The notes under the pieces are model-generated. The model did not search any database and was not told where the DNA came from. It saw only the letters and a program-made list of their open reading frames with translations. Positions 41,695 to 49,473 of a stretch of 64,000 nt of DNA are shown in pieces. Every line of letters begins with the position of its first letter. Position 1 is the stretch's first letter. The stretch comes from Myceligenerans pegani (lineage in GTDB: Bacteria > Actinomycetota > Actinomycetes > Actinomycetales > Cellulomonadaceae), in NCBI RefSeq assembly GCF_014892515.1, contig NZ_JADBGR010000104.1:47826-111825 (forward strand), read 5' to 3'. The position numbers and the translations under genes are program-made.

Positions 41695-42558
41695 ATGTCT
41701 CACACCACTCTGAGCCGGGTGGCCGCGGGCCTCGCGGCTTCGCTGACCATCGTGCTCGGTGCCGCCTTGGCTGCCCCGGCCGCGCAAGCCGTGAACCCGG
41801 TGCTCGACGCCGACAACCGCCTGGGTGGCATCACCCTTGACAAGACCTCCGGCGCCATCTCCGGCTCCGGCGGCCCTCAGTCCCTGACCACCGAGGCGGG
41901 GTGCCCCGAGGGCTACCGCGGTTCCTCCCGGGTCCTGTTCGTCTGGCCCGACGGGACGTGGCCCGCAGCCAACTCGTCGTCCGACCTCGGCCTCCCGGCC
42001 CTGGTCAAGGTCGCCGGGTCCCCGATCGAGGGATCCGGACTCGACGGCGAGCCGATCAACCGGACGGGTACCTCGGCGTCGCGCTGGGCCGTCTACGGCT
42101 TCCCCGCCGACCGCTTCGACGGCCGCAGCGGTGTCGCCACCTACGTGATCACCTGCGACCCCGGTGACGCCCCGACGACCACCTACCCGACCGCCGCCTC
42201 GGGCGTCGGTGCCTCGAAGTACTTCTCCGTGGACCTCCGCCTGAACTGGAACGACGAGACCAACACGGGCACCTGGGAGCACGTCAAGGAGGCCACCACC
42301 ACGACGCTGACGGCCGACGAGCACTGGCGGTCGGCCACGCTCACCGCCGAGGTCGGCCCGGACTCCGCGACCGGCACGGTGACGTTCGAGAACGTCCGCA
42401 CGGGCGAGACCGTCGGCACCGGCACGGTGACCGACGGCGTCGCCTCGGTCACGGTGAAGGGCCTCAAGCCGTGGAAGACGTACACCTTCCGGGCGCACTA
42501 CACGGGCGACGCCCAGCACGACGGCTCCACCTCGAACAAGGTCCGCGTGAACTGCTGA
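41695..42558 (+). CDS. Secreted Ig-like surface protein, paralogue of the WxL-like protein
   Basis: The 287-residue protein has a signal peptide (MSHTTLSRVAAGLAASLTIVLG, cleavage near AAQA). The N-terminal domain is close to that of the protein at 40126 (LDADNRLGGITLDKTSGAIS; TTEAGCPEGYRGSSR; FDGRSGVATYVITCDPGDAP; SKYFSVDLRLNWND), and one Ig-like domain follows (ATGTVTFENVRTGETVGTG; KTYTFRAHYTGDAQHDGSTSN). It stops there, without the WxL-like domain, so it must be held by a partner or released. It has its own leader (copy 2). The pair probably arose by tandem duplication. Confidence 0.8.
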   Translation: MSHTTLSRVAAGLAASLTIVLGAALAAPAAQAVNPVLDADNRLGGITLDKTSGAISGSGGPQSLTTEAGCPEGYRGSSRVLFVWPDGTWPAANSSSDLGLPALVKVAGSPIEGSGLDGEPINRTGTSASRWAVYGFPADRFDGRSGVATYVITCDPGDAPTTTYPTAASGVGASKYFSVDLRLNWNDETNTGTWEHVKEATTTTLTADEHWRSATLTAEVGPDSATGTVTFENVRTGETVGTGTVTDGVASVTVKGLKPWKTYTFRAHYTGDAQHDGSTSNKVRVNC

Positions 42559-42601
42559 CCCGGAACCGCTGACGACCCGATCGCCGGCGGTCGCAACCCG
42601 A

Positions 42602-42637
42602 CCGGCCCCGGCTCGCGCGCAAGCGGGTCGGGGCCGG
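42602..42637 (+). terminator. Intrinsic terminator after Ig-like gene
   Basis: Stem CCGGCCCCG (42602-42610) with CGGGGCCGG (42629-42637) lies 43 bp after the stop codon. The 18-nt loop can fold further (CTCGCGCGCAAGC). Confidence 0.6.
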
Positions 42638-42917
42638 CTCCGGGACGACTCATGCCCACCGGGCGAGGAGTTCGTCCTGGCCGAGTGCGCCGCCCCTGCT
42701 GACAACGAGCAGGGCCGGCGTTCTCCGTTGCTCCGGGCATGTGGCTCCGATGGGCGCCCAGTTTCTGCAGTTCCCGCGCCCGAGTGGTTCGGTACTTCGT
42801 AACATCGGTGTTGGTGACGTTGGTGCTACCAACAACCGGACTGCCGTCTCCGGTGAGAGACGCACGATGGGCTGATCGGATCGGATCGCCTGCCTCCCTC
42901 CGTTCGGGCAGTGCGTC

Positions 42918-42937
42918 GCCCCCTCCTTTCGGGGGGT
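42918..42937 (+). promoter_or_regulatory. Shared leader motif, copy C
   Basis: 19 of 20 bases match copies A and B (the T at position 17 is G). Here the hairpin CCCCC/GGGGG is longer and again exposes loop TCCTTTC. It lies 293 bp before the DUF916-type gene. Confidence 0.55.
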
Positions 42938-43105
42938 TCTCGCGGCTGGGCCGGGCTCGCCGGCTAGCGCTCGGCGCCGGGGGCTGCGGCCCCGGAGTGC
43001 GATAAAGGCCCAGGTCAGAGCGGTTTCTTCGCGGTCGCGACGGCGTCGTCCACACGCTGTCCACCTGGGCGTCGCCCGGTGGCAACGTGCTCTCCGCCTG
43101 CGCGA

Positions 43106-43147
43106 TGTTTGCCCGCCGTGCGACCCGTCGTGATGATGCGACTGTCC
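43106..43147 (+). promoter_or_regulatory. PHO-box-like direct repeats, copy C
   Basis: GTTTGCCCGCC (43107-43117) followed directly by GTGCGACCCGT (43118-43128) gives an 11-bp direct repeat resembling PhoP boxes. The first unit is identical to copy A, and the following GATGATGC...GTCC is also shared with copy A. It ends 82 bp before the start codon. Confidence 0.4.
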
Positions 43148-43229
43148 AGGCCGGCACCGCCGAGAGCGGGGGTCGGCGCACGTCCCGCGGCCCCGCTCGG
43201 TGCCGCGACCTGGTCTGGAGAGCCTCACG

Positions 43230-44531
43230 ATGATCGTCCGAAGGACTCTCGCCGGCGGCACACTTGCCGCCGGGGTGTTCGCCGCCCTCCTCGGTGCGGC
43301 CGGGCCCGCGGATGCCGCGGCCGCGCACGCGCCCGTCACCGAGGTCGCCGCACGGGCCGGCGTCGCGTCCGTCGTCGTACCGTCCGCCGTCGTACCGACC
43401 GGCGTCGCGTCCGCCGACGACCGCGAGGTCACCTGGAGCGTCCAGCCCTCCGGCCCCGACGGCCGGGACGGCCGTACCGAGCTCGCCTACGACGTCGCGC
43501 CCGGCACCACCATCAGCGACTGGGTGTCGGTCTCCAACTTCTCGGACCGCCGGGCGTCGTTCCGCGTCTACGGGGCCGACGCGACCACCGACTACGACAC
43601 CGGCGCCTTCACGCTGATCGCCGCCGACCAGGCATCGACCGATCTGGGGTCATGGACGTCGGTCGACTCCGGCGCGGCCACCTGCCCGGACACGGACGAC
43701 GACGCCGAGGCCGCCTGCGCGGCCGAGCTCGGCGTCGTCGTGCGACTCGAACCCGGCGCCCGCGCCGACATCCCGTTCACGATCACCGTGCCGCACGACG
43801 CGACGCCCGGCGACCACGCCGCCGGCATCGTGGCCTCCTTCCGGTCCGGGGCCGACGACGGCGAGGGATCCGCCGTGCAGCTGGAGCAGCGGGTCGGTAC
43901 CCGCATCTACCTGCGGGTCGACGGCGAGACGACGCCCGCGCTCGACGTCACCGGCGTGGTGGCCGGGTTCGACGGAGCGGCGAACCCCTTCGGCGCCGGC
44001 ACCGCGACCGTCGGGTTCGACCTCACCAACACCGGCAACACGCGGATCTCCGGCGAGCCGGAGGTTCGCGTCAGCGGGCCGTTCGGCATCGGCCTGGGTT
44101 CGATCGAGACCGAGCCGGTGGAGAACCTGGTGCCCGGCGGCACCGCGCACGTCTCCGCCGAGGTGCCGGGCGTGGCGCCCCTGCTCCTGCTGTTCGCGGA
44201 CGTGACCGTGACCCCGGCCGCCGCGGCGAGCCCCGGCGGGGGAGCCGACGACGACGCACTGCCCGCACCCGTCAGGGCGTCGGCACAGGCCTGGGCGGTG
44301 CCCTGGCCGCTCGCGGGCGTCGTCGCCCTCCTCGCGGGCGGGACCTGGGCGGTCGTGGCGTGGCGCCGACGGTCGCGGCGGCTCCTGGGCGAGGAACTCG
44401 CCGCCTGGACCGAGCAGGTCCGGGCCGAGACGCTCGCGGAGGCACGGTCCGACGCTCCCGCACCGACCACCCCCGGGCAGCGGTCCGGTGCCGCCCCGGC
44501 CCCCGACCACGAGAGCGAGGCCCTGCGATGA
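43230..44531 (+). CDS. DUF916-type (WxL-interacting) membrane protein
   Basis: The 433-residue protein has a signal peptide (RRTLAGGTLAAGVFAALLGAAG), a beta-sandwich domain with the DUF916 pattern (TWSVQPSG, YDVAPGTTISDWVSVSNFSDRRASFRVYGAD, PFTITVPHDATPGDHAAGIVASF), a second Ig-like domain (VGFDLTNTGNTRISGEPEVRV), one C-terminal helix (PWPLAGVVALLAGGTWAVVAW) and a basic cytoplasmic tail. In Firmicutes such proteins bind WxL proteins and peptidoglycan. The WxL-like protein upstream is the obvious partner. It is the first gene of a tightly coupled set of five ending in the PASTA kinase. Confidence 0.8.
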   Translation: MIVRRTLAGGTLAAGVFAALLGAAGPADAAAAHAPVTEVAARAGVASVVVPSAVVPTGVASADDREVTWSVQPSGPDGRDGRTELAYDVAPGTTISDWVSVSNFSDRRASFRVYGADATTDYDTGAFTLIAADQASTDLGSWTSVDSGAATCPDTDDDAEAACAAELGVVVRLEPGARADIPFTITVPHDATPGDHAAGIVASFRSGADDGEGSAVQLEQRVGTRIYLRVDGETTPALDVTGVVAGFDGAANPFGAGTATVGFDLTNTGNTRISGEPEVRVSGPFGIGLGSIETEPVENLVPGGTAHVSAEVPGVAPLLLLFADVTVTPAAAASPGGGADDDALPAPVRASAQAWAVPWPLAGVVALLAGGTWAVVAWRRRSRRLLGEELAAWTEQVRAETLAEARSDAPAPTTPGQRSGAAPAPDHESEALR

Positions 44532-45397
44532 GAGTCCGACACCTCCGGCTCGCCGGCGTGCTCCTGGCCGGGGCGGCGCTCGCGCTCGGCCCGGCCGGCG
44601 CCGGGCACGCCGCCGACGCCGAGGACGGCGAGACGGACACCGGGATCAGCGTGACCATCCCGAGCACGGCGCCAACGGACGACCCCACCGGCGACCCCAC
44701 GGGCGGTCCGACCGGCGACCCCACCAGGGGACCGGGTGCGGGACCGGACCCGTCCGACGGCCCCGGAGGCGGGAACGGCGCGGGCGGAGGCACCGGCACG
44801 GGCGGCGCCCCGGGAGGCGGCGACCCCGGGGGCCCGGGTTCCCCCGGCGACACGCCGGGTGGCGGATCCGGCGACCCCACGGGCGGCCCGGACGCTCCCG
44901 GCGACGGCGGCACGACGGATCCGGAGGAATGCGAGCCCGCCGAGCCGGCGGTGCCCCAGGAGCCGGCCACGGACGGCGACGACGCGACACTGGACGACGA
45001 CGTCCACCTGGCGGGCGACGAGGTCGTCGCGACCGGTAACGGGTTCGGCGACCGCGAGCGGGTGCAGGCCGTGCTGTTCACCGAGCCGCAGGTCGTCCGG
45101 ACCGTCCGCGCGGACGCGAAGGGCGTGGTCGACGCCGCCCTCGAGATCCCGGACGAGACCCCGCCCGGCCCGCGCGCTCTCCAGCTGACGGGCTGGTGCG
45201 GGCAGATCGCGCTCGCGGAGGTCCTCGTGGGCTCGCCCGGCGGCGAGGCGACGGGGCTGAGCATTCCGGCCTGGGCCTGGTGGACCGGCGGCGGCGTCGG
45301 ACTCGCCGGCCTGGGCGCGGGCGGCTGGTACGTGCTGCGCCTGATGCGGGCGCCGGGCGCGGGCCTGCCGGTGGGCGACGCGGGGGTGGCGGCCTGA
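44528..45397 (+). CDS. Low-complexity membrane-anchored surface protein
   Basis: The 289-residue protein overlaps the previous stop (ATGA). It has a signal peptide (VLLAGAALALGPAGAGHA), about 105 residues of Gly/Pro/Asp/Thr repeats (DPTGDPTGGPTGDPT; GGGTGTGGAPGGG), a small Cys-containing beta domain (about 150-245, DEVVATGNGFGDRERVQAVLF; ALQLTGWCGQIALAEVLV) and a C-terminal helix (WWTGGGVGLAGLGAGGWYVL) with a short tail. It resembles the small anchored partner in WxL operons, without LPXTG. No family is recognised. It is probably a structural part of the surface complex. Confidence 0.65.
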   Translation: MRVRHLRLAGVLLAGAALALGPAGAGHAADAEDGETDTGISVTIPSTAPTDDPTGDPTGGPTGDPTRGPGAGPDPSDGPGGGNGAGGGTGTGGAPGGGDPGGPGSPGDTPGGGSGDPTGGPDAPGDGGTTDPEECEPAEPAVPQEPATDGDDATLDDDVHLAGDEVVATGNGFGDRERVQAVLFTEPQVVRTVRADAKGVVDAALEIPDETPPGPRALQLTGWCGQIALAEVLVGSPGGEATGLSIPAWAWWTGGGVGLAGLGAGGWYVLRLMRAPGAGLPVGDAGVAA

Positions 45398-46428
45398 TGA
45401 GCAACCCGGTGACGCCCTCGACCGAGAACGACGAGAAGAGCCTCTCCGACAATCCCAGTCCGGCCGACGCCGAGCCGTCGAACCCCTACCCGGCGCGGAA
45501 CACGCCCGCCTCCCGGCGCCGGAGAGCACGGCTGGCCGCAGCGGTCGCCGCCGTCGGGTCGGCGCCGCGGCCGAAGGCACCGCGCGACGGCCGCTGGTGG
45601 GCCGGTGCCGCGATCATGACCGTGTCGATGCTGCTGATCGCGTTCGTCGGGCACGCGGCGCTGTTCTCCGCGGCACAGCACCACCGGGAGCAGGTGCTGG
45701 CCTACGACGAACTGCGGACGTCGCTGGCGCGGGCCACCACCCCCGTCGGCCAGCTCGATCTGGACGGGGACCTGGTGGAGCCCGGCGCACCCGTCGCGCT
45801 GCTGGAGATCCCGGCACTGGGCCTCAGCGAGGTGGTGGCGGAGGGCTCCACGTCCCGGGTGCTGCGTTCAGGGCCCGGGCACCGGCGTGACAGCGTGATG
45901 CCCGGCCAGGCCGGCACGTCCGTGATCCTGGGCCGCCAACTGACCTATGGCGGCCCCTTCGGCGGGCTCGAGCGGCTCGTGCCGGGCGACGAGATCCGCG
46001 TGACCACCGGTCAGGGCGAGCACACGTTCCAGGTGTTCAACCTGCGCCGCGCCGGGGACCCGCTGCCCGAACCGCTCGCCGCGGGACAGGGACGCCTGGA
46101 GCTGATGACCGCCGACGGGCTGCAGCTCTTCCCGTCCGGCGTGCTGCACGTGGACGCTCAGCTCGTCTCCGAGGTGCAGCCCACGCCCACCAAGGTGCTC
46201 GCCGAACCGGCGCTCCCCGCCGAGGAGCGCGCGATGGCCGGCGACGACGGCGCCTGGTACACCGCCTTCTTCGTCCTCACCTTCTTCGTCGCCGCGGGCG
46301 CCGCGCTGTGGTGGCTGTGGACGTCGTGGGGGAGGTGGCACGCCTGGCTGATCGGCGTGCCCGTACTGCTCGCCCTTGGCGTGACCTGCGCCGACATCGT
46401 CATGGACGCATTGCCGAACCTGCTCTGA
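45397..46428 (+). CDS. Sortase-fold membrane protein lacking catalytic residues (pseudo-sortase)
   Basis: The 343-residue protein has one N-terminal helix (about 68-92), a sortase-like barrel (about 130-265) and two C-terminal helices (about 287-310 and 317-340). The barrel follows class D/E sortases closely (VALLEIPALGLSEVVAEG, LRSGPGHRRDSVMPGQAG, TYGGPFGGLERLVPGDEI). However, the catalytic His segment reads ILGRQLTYG where active enzymes have AGHRTTYG, and the TLTTC position reads LELMTADG, so the Cys is absent. The usual Arg is also not found. It can hardly be a transpeptidase. It may bind the anchored partners. It overlaps the previous stop. Confidence 0.75.
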   Translation: MSNPVTPSTENDEKSLSDNPSPADAEPSNPYPARNTPASRRRRARLAAAVAAVGSAPRPKAPRDGRWWAGAAIMTVSMLLIAFVGHAALFSAAQHHREQVLAYDELRTSLARATTPVGQLDLDGDLVEPGAPVALLEIPALGLSEVVAEGSTSRVLRSGPGHRRDSVMPGQAGTSVILGRQLTYGGPFGGLERLVPGDEIRVTTGQGEHTFQVFNLRRAGDPLPEPLAAGQGRLELMTADGLQLFPSGVLHVDAQLVSEVQPTPTKVLAEPALPAEERAMAGDDGAWYTAFFVLTFFVAAGAALWWLWTSWGRWHAWLIGVPVLLALGVTCADIVMDALPNLL

Positions 46429-46440
46429 GAGGACCGTGGG

Positions 46441-47268
46441 ATGACAGTGGAGCAAACGATCGCAGAGCCGGCCGCGGGCCCGCCGCCCGCCGGTCTCTCG
46501 GTGCTGGAGGCGCGGAACGTGTCCGCGTGGTTCGGCTCGCACAAGGTGCTGGAACGCGTGTCGCTCACCATGCCCGCCGGGCAGGTGACCGCCCTGATCG
46601 GGCCGTCGGGCTGCGGCAAGTCGACGTTCCTGCGCATCCTCAACCGGATGCACGAACTCGTCCCCATCGCCGCGCTCGCCGGCGAGGTGCGCCTGGACGG
46701 CGACGACATCTACGACCGCCGCAAGAAGATCCAGGACGCCCGCAAGGACATCGGCATGGTGTTCCAGAAGCCCAACCCGTTCCCCGCGATGTCGATCTAC
46801 GACAACGTCGTGGCAGGACTGAAGCTCACCGGCGTGCGGGCCACCCGGGACGAGAAGGACGAACTCGTCGAGCGATCCCTCACCTCCGCAGGGCTCTGGA
46901 ACGAGGTGAAGGACCGGCTCGCGCAGCCCGGCGGCGGACTCTCCGGCGGACAGCAACAGCGGCTGTGCATCGCGCGCTCGCTCGCCGTGCGGCCCAAGGT
47001 GCTGCTGATGGACGAGCCGTGCTCCGCGCTCGACCCGACGTCCACCCGGGTCATCGAGGAGACCATGACCGAACTGCAGAAGGAGGTGACGATCGTCATC
47101 GTCACCCACAACATGCAGCAGGCCCAGCGCGTCTCGCAGCAGTGCGCGTTCTTCCTCGCGTCGCAGGGCACGCCGGGCGCCATCGTGGAACACGGCGACA
47201 CCGACGCGATGTTCTCCGAGCCGCAGGACGAGCGCACCTATGACTACGTCAACGGCCGGTTCGGATGA
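46441..47268 (+). CDS. pstB: Phosphate ABC transporter ATP-binding protein PstB
   Basis: The 275-residue ATPase carries Walker [10 protein letters not shown], the PstB-specific [24 protein letters not shown], signature [16 protein letters not shown], Walker [14 protein letters not shown] and switch VTHNMQQA. It ends with the PstB-type YDYVNGRFG. It sits 12 bp after the pseudo-sortase gene and 12.8 kb from pstA, its membrane partner, so the pst transporter genes are split by the surface-protein block. Confidence 0.95.
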   Translation: MTVEQTIAEPAAGPPPAGLSVLEARNVSAWFGSHKVLERVSLTMPAGQVTALIGPSGCGKSTFLRILNRMHELVPIAALAGEVRLDGDDIYDRRKKIQDARKDIGMVFQKPNPFPAMSIYDNVVAGLKLTGVRATRDEKDELVERSLTSAGLWNEVKDRLAQPGGGLSGGQQQRLCIARSLAVRPKVLLMDEPCSALDPTSTRVIEETMTELQKEVTIVIVTHNMQQAQRVSQQCAFFLASQGTPGAIVEHGDTDAMFSEPQDERTYDYVNGRFG

Positions 47269-47284
47269 CGAAGCACCCCGCACG

Positions 47285-49435
47285 ATGAGCGACGACGGCG
47301 GTCCGACGCCGGCTGCGGGGGAGGACGTCCCGGACCAGACGGCACCGGACGGAGCGACCGGCCCGGTGCCCGACGACGCCCTGCTCGACCACGCCCTGTT
47401 CGGCGGGCGGTACGTGCTCGGGGACCTGCTCGGCGTGGGCGGGACCGCGTCGGTGTTCGCCGCCGAGGACATCGGCGCGGACCCCACCCCGAGCGAGGAC
47501 CGCCCGGTGATGCCGGCCGGTGAGCATGCCCCGCCGTCGGCCCTGCGCAGCCCCGACACGTCGTCGCCCCCGGGACGTCCGGTCGCGCTGAAGATCCTGC
47601 ACCCGCACCTGAGTGCCGACGCGGCCTCCCGCGACGCCTTCCTGGCCGAGGCCCGTGCCGCGCAGGAACTGCGGCACCCGAACATCGCCGCGGTCCGTGC
47701 GTCCGGCGTCCAGGAAGCGGCGGGGGTCGTGCTCGCGTGGATCGCCCTCGACCTGGTCGACGGCGGGAGCGTCGGCGAGCGCGTCGAGTCCACCGGGCCG
47801 CTGCCCCCGAGCGAGGCGGCGGCGGTGCTCGACGGCGTGCTGGCGGCGCTCGCCGTCGCGCACGGTGTGCGACTGGTGCATCGCGACGTGTCACCCGCGA
47901 ACGTGCTGCTGCACGGTGCCCGGCCGGGGGAGGCGCTGCGGGCGGAGCACGTGCGCCTCGTCGACTTCGGCCTGGCCGACGCCGCCGGGCGCACCGCCGT
48001 CGGCCGCGGGGTGCTGCGGGCCGGGGAGGACACACTGCGCGACGGGCCCGGACCCGACGGCTCGGCGGTCACGGTCGTGCTCGGCGCGGCGCAGGGCAGG
48101 ACCGTCGCGGCCGCGGGCGCCGGGATCCGGGCCGGCGGCGGGGAGGCGGGCGCCGCGCGGACCGTCGTCGGCAATCCCCAGTTCATGTCGCCCGAGCAGG
48201 CGCAGGGCAGGCCGGTCCGCCCGGCGGGCGACCTGTACCAGGCGGGCGCGCTGCTGTACTACCTGCTCACGGGCCGTCCGCCCTACCCCAGGGGCACGGC
48301 CGCGCAGGTCCTGGACGCGCACGTGTCCGCGCCGCCGCCGGTGCCGTCGGCCCTGGTCCCGGGCGCCCGCGTGTTCGACCGGGTGGTGACGCGCGCCATG
48401 CACAAGACGCCCGTGCGGCGATTTCGCGACGCGGGCGAGATGCGGGCGGCGCTTGCCGAGGCGGTCGAGCGGATGGGCCCGGCGGGCGGGGTCGCGCCGG
48501 GGTCCGGTGGCGCGGCGGACGCCGGGGGGCCGGCGGGGGCGGGCGGGGAGACGGGAGTCCGCGAGCACGTCGTCGGTGGGGACGTCGTCACCGACGACTC
48601 ACCGCACGACGCGGACGCGGCGTCGGCCGGGGCCGCGGGGAACGCGACCGGTGCCGGTCCGCGCAGGGCGGGAGACCTCGAGTACCTGGCCCCGGTGCCC
48701 GAGTCCCAGCAGGTGTCCGCCGCGGTGCCGCGCGACGGTGTCGTGGGCGTGGGCGTCGTCGTGGGCGGCCTGCTCGTCGCCGGGCTGGCGATCTGGGCCG
48801 CCGTCTTCGCCCCCGGGCTGCCGCAGGCCGCCACGACGCCGTCGCCGAGTGCGAGCGTCCTCGCCTCGACCCCGGCGCCCTCCCGCGCGGCGAGTCCGTC
48901 GCCGTCCTCGTCCTCGGAGCCGTCGCCCTCCCCGAGTGCGCCCGCCACCGCGTCGCCGCCGGCCACGCCGTCGCCGTCCGCGACGCCCATCTCGACCGGC
49001 GCTCCGTCGCCCCCGGCACGGGCCCGGGTGCGGGTGCCCGTGCTGGACGGAACGCTGGTCGCGGCGCAGGCGGCGCTCCGCGACGCGGAGCTGGTGCTCG
49101 GCGACGTGGCGCGGGCGGACTCGCCGGAGCCCGCGGGCACGGTGCTGCGCCAGCGGCCGGCGGCCGGCCGGTTCGTGTCGCCCGGGGCCGAGGTGGACGT
49201 CACGGCGGCGAGCGGACGCAACGTCGTGCCCGCGGTCGCCGGCATGACGGTGGGTGCGGCCGTCGCGGAGGTCGAGTCCGCGGGCTTCGAGGCCGTCCTG
49301 GAGCACCCGGACGTACCGCCGACCGCCCCCGCTTCCGGCACGACGCCCATCCCGGGCAAGCCGCTCCGCCTGGGCGTCGCCGTGACGATCCTGGTCGGCG
49401 AACCCGGCCCGACGCCGTCGACCTCCCCGTCGTGA
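47285..49435 (+). CDS. Membrane Ser/Thr protein kinase with PASTA domains
   Basis: Start ATG 47285 (an in-frame ATG at 47240 overlaps pstB); 716 residues. The kinase domain (about 40-395) has GVGGTASVFAAED, the ATP Lys in VALKIL (about 101), HRDVSPANVLL (about 198), VDFGLAD (about 228) and MSPEQAQG (about 301). It contains two unusual insertions: about 40 residues before the VALK strand and about 60 Gly/Ala-rich residues in the activation segment. HRDVSPxN has Ser in place of Lys, as in some bacterial kinases. One helix (about 490-510), a Ser/Pro-rich stretch and two PASTA domains follow outside the cell, which bind muropeptides. It probably couples wall state to the surface complex. Confidence 0.88.
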   Translation: MSDDGGPTPAAGEDVPDQTAPDGATGPVPDDALLDHALFGGRYVLGDLLGVGGTASVFAAEDIGADPTPSEDRPVMPAGEHAPPSALRSPDTSSPPGRPVALKILHPHLSADAASRDAFLAEARAAQELRHPNIAAVRASGVQEAAGVVLAWIALDLVDGGSVGERVESTGPLPPSEAAAVLDGVLAALAVAHGVRLVHRDVSPANVLLHGARPGEALRAEHVRLVDFGLADAAGRTAVGRGVLRAGEDTLRDGPGPDGSAVTVVLGAAQGRTVAAAGAGIRAGGGEAGAARTVVGNPQFMSPEQAQGRPVRPAGDLYQAGALLYYLLTGRPPYPRGTAAQVLDAHVSAPPPVPSALVPGARVFDRVVTRAMHKTPVRRFRDAGEMRAALAEAVERMGPAGGVAPGSGGAADAGGPAGAGGETGVREHVVGGDVVTDDSPHDADAASAGAAGNATGAGPRRAGDLEYLAPVPESQQVSAAVPRDGVVGVGVVVGGLLVAGLAIWAAVFAPGLPQAATTPSPSASVLASTPAPSRAASPSPSSSSEPSPSPSAPATASPPATPSPSATPISTGAPSPPARARVRVPVLDGTLVAAQAALRDAELVLGDVARADSPEPAGTVLRQRPAAGRFVSPGAEVDVTAASGRNVVPAVAGMTVGAAVAEVESAGFEAVLEHPDVPPTAPASGTTPIPGKPLRLGVAVTILVGEPGPTPSTSPS

Positions 49436-49473
49436 GGTTCCCGACGAGGATGACCCGGCGTATACTTCGCGGT

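Larger units (their letters stand above)
42638..43229 (+). other. Long non-coding leader region before DUF916 gene
   Basis: About 590 bp without a credible gene. It holds hairpins CCCTGCT/AGCAGGG (42694-42714) and GTTGGT/ACCAAC (42819-42833), an A+T-richer block (about 42770-42850), three tandem GATCG units near 42870, shared motif copy C and the PHO-like copy C. A long transcribed leader or a multi-site promoter is likely. Confidence 0.5.

Noticed and set aside
29200-43230. Leaders as c-di-AMP (ydaO) or other known riboswitches, since one precedes a cell-wall peptidase gene
   Set aside because: I could not match the conserved cores of ydaO, cobalamin, TPP or glycine riboswitches in any of the leaders, so I report them as unclassified structures.
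45397-46428. Active class E sortase
   Set aside because: The catalytic Cys and His positions are replaced, and no LPXTG-type sorting signal is seen in neighbouring proteins.
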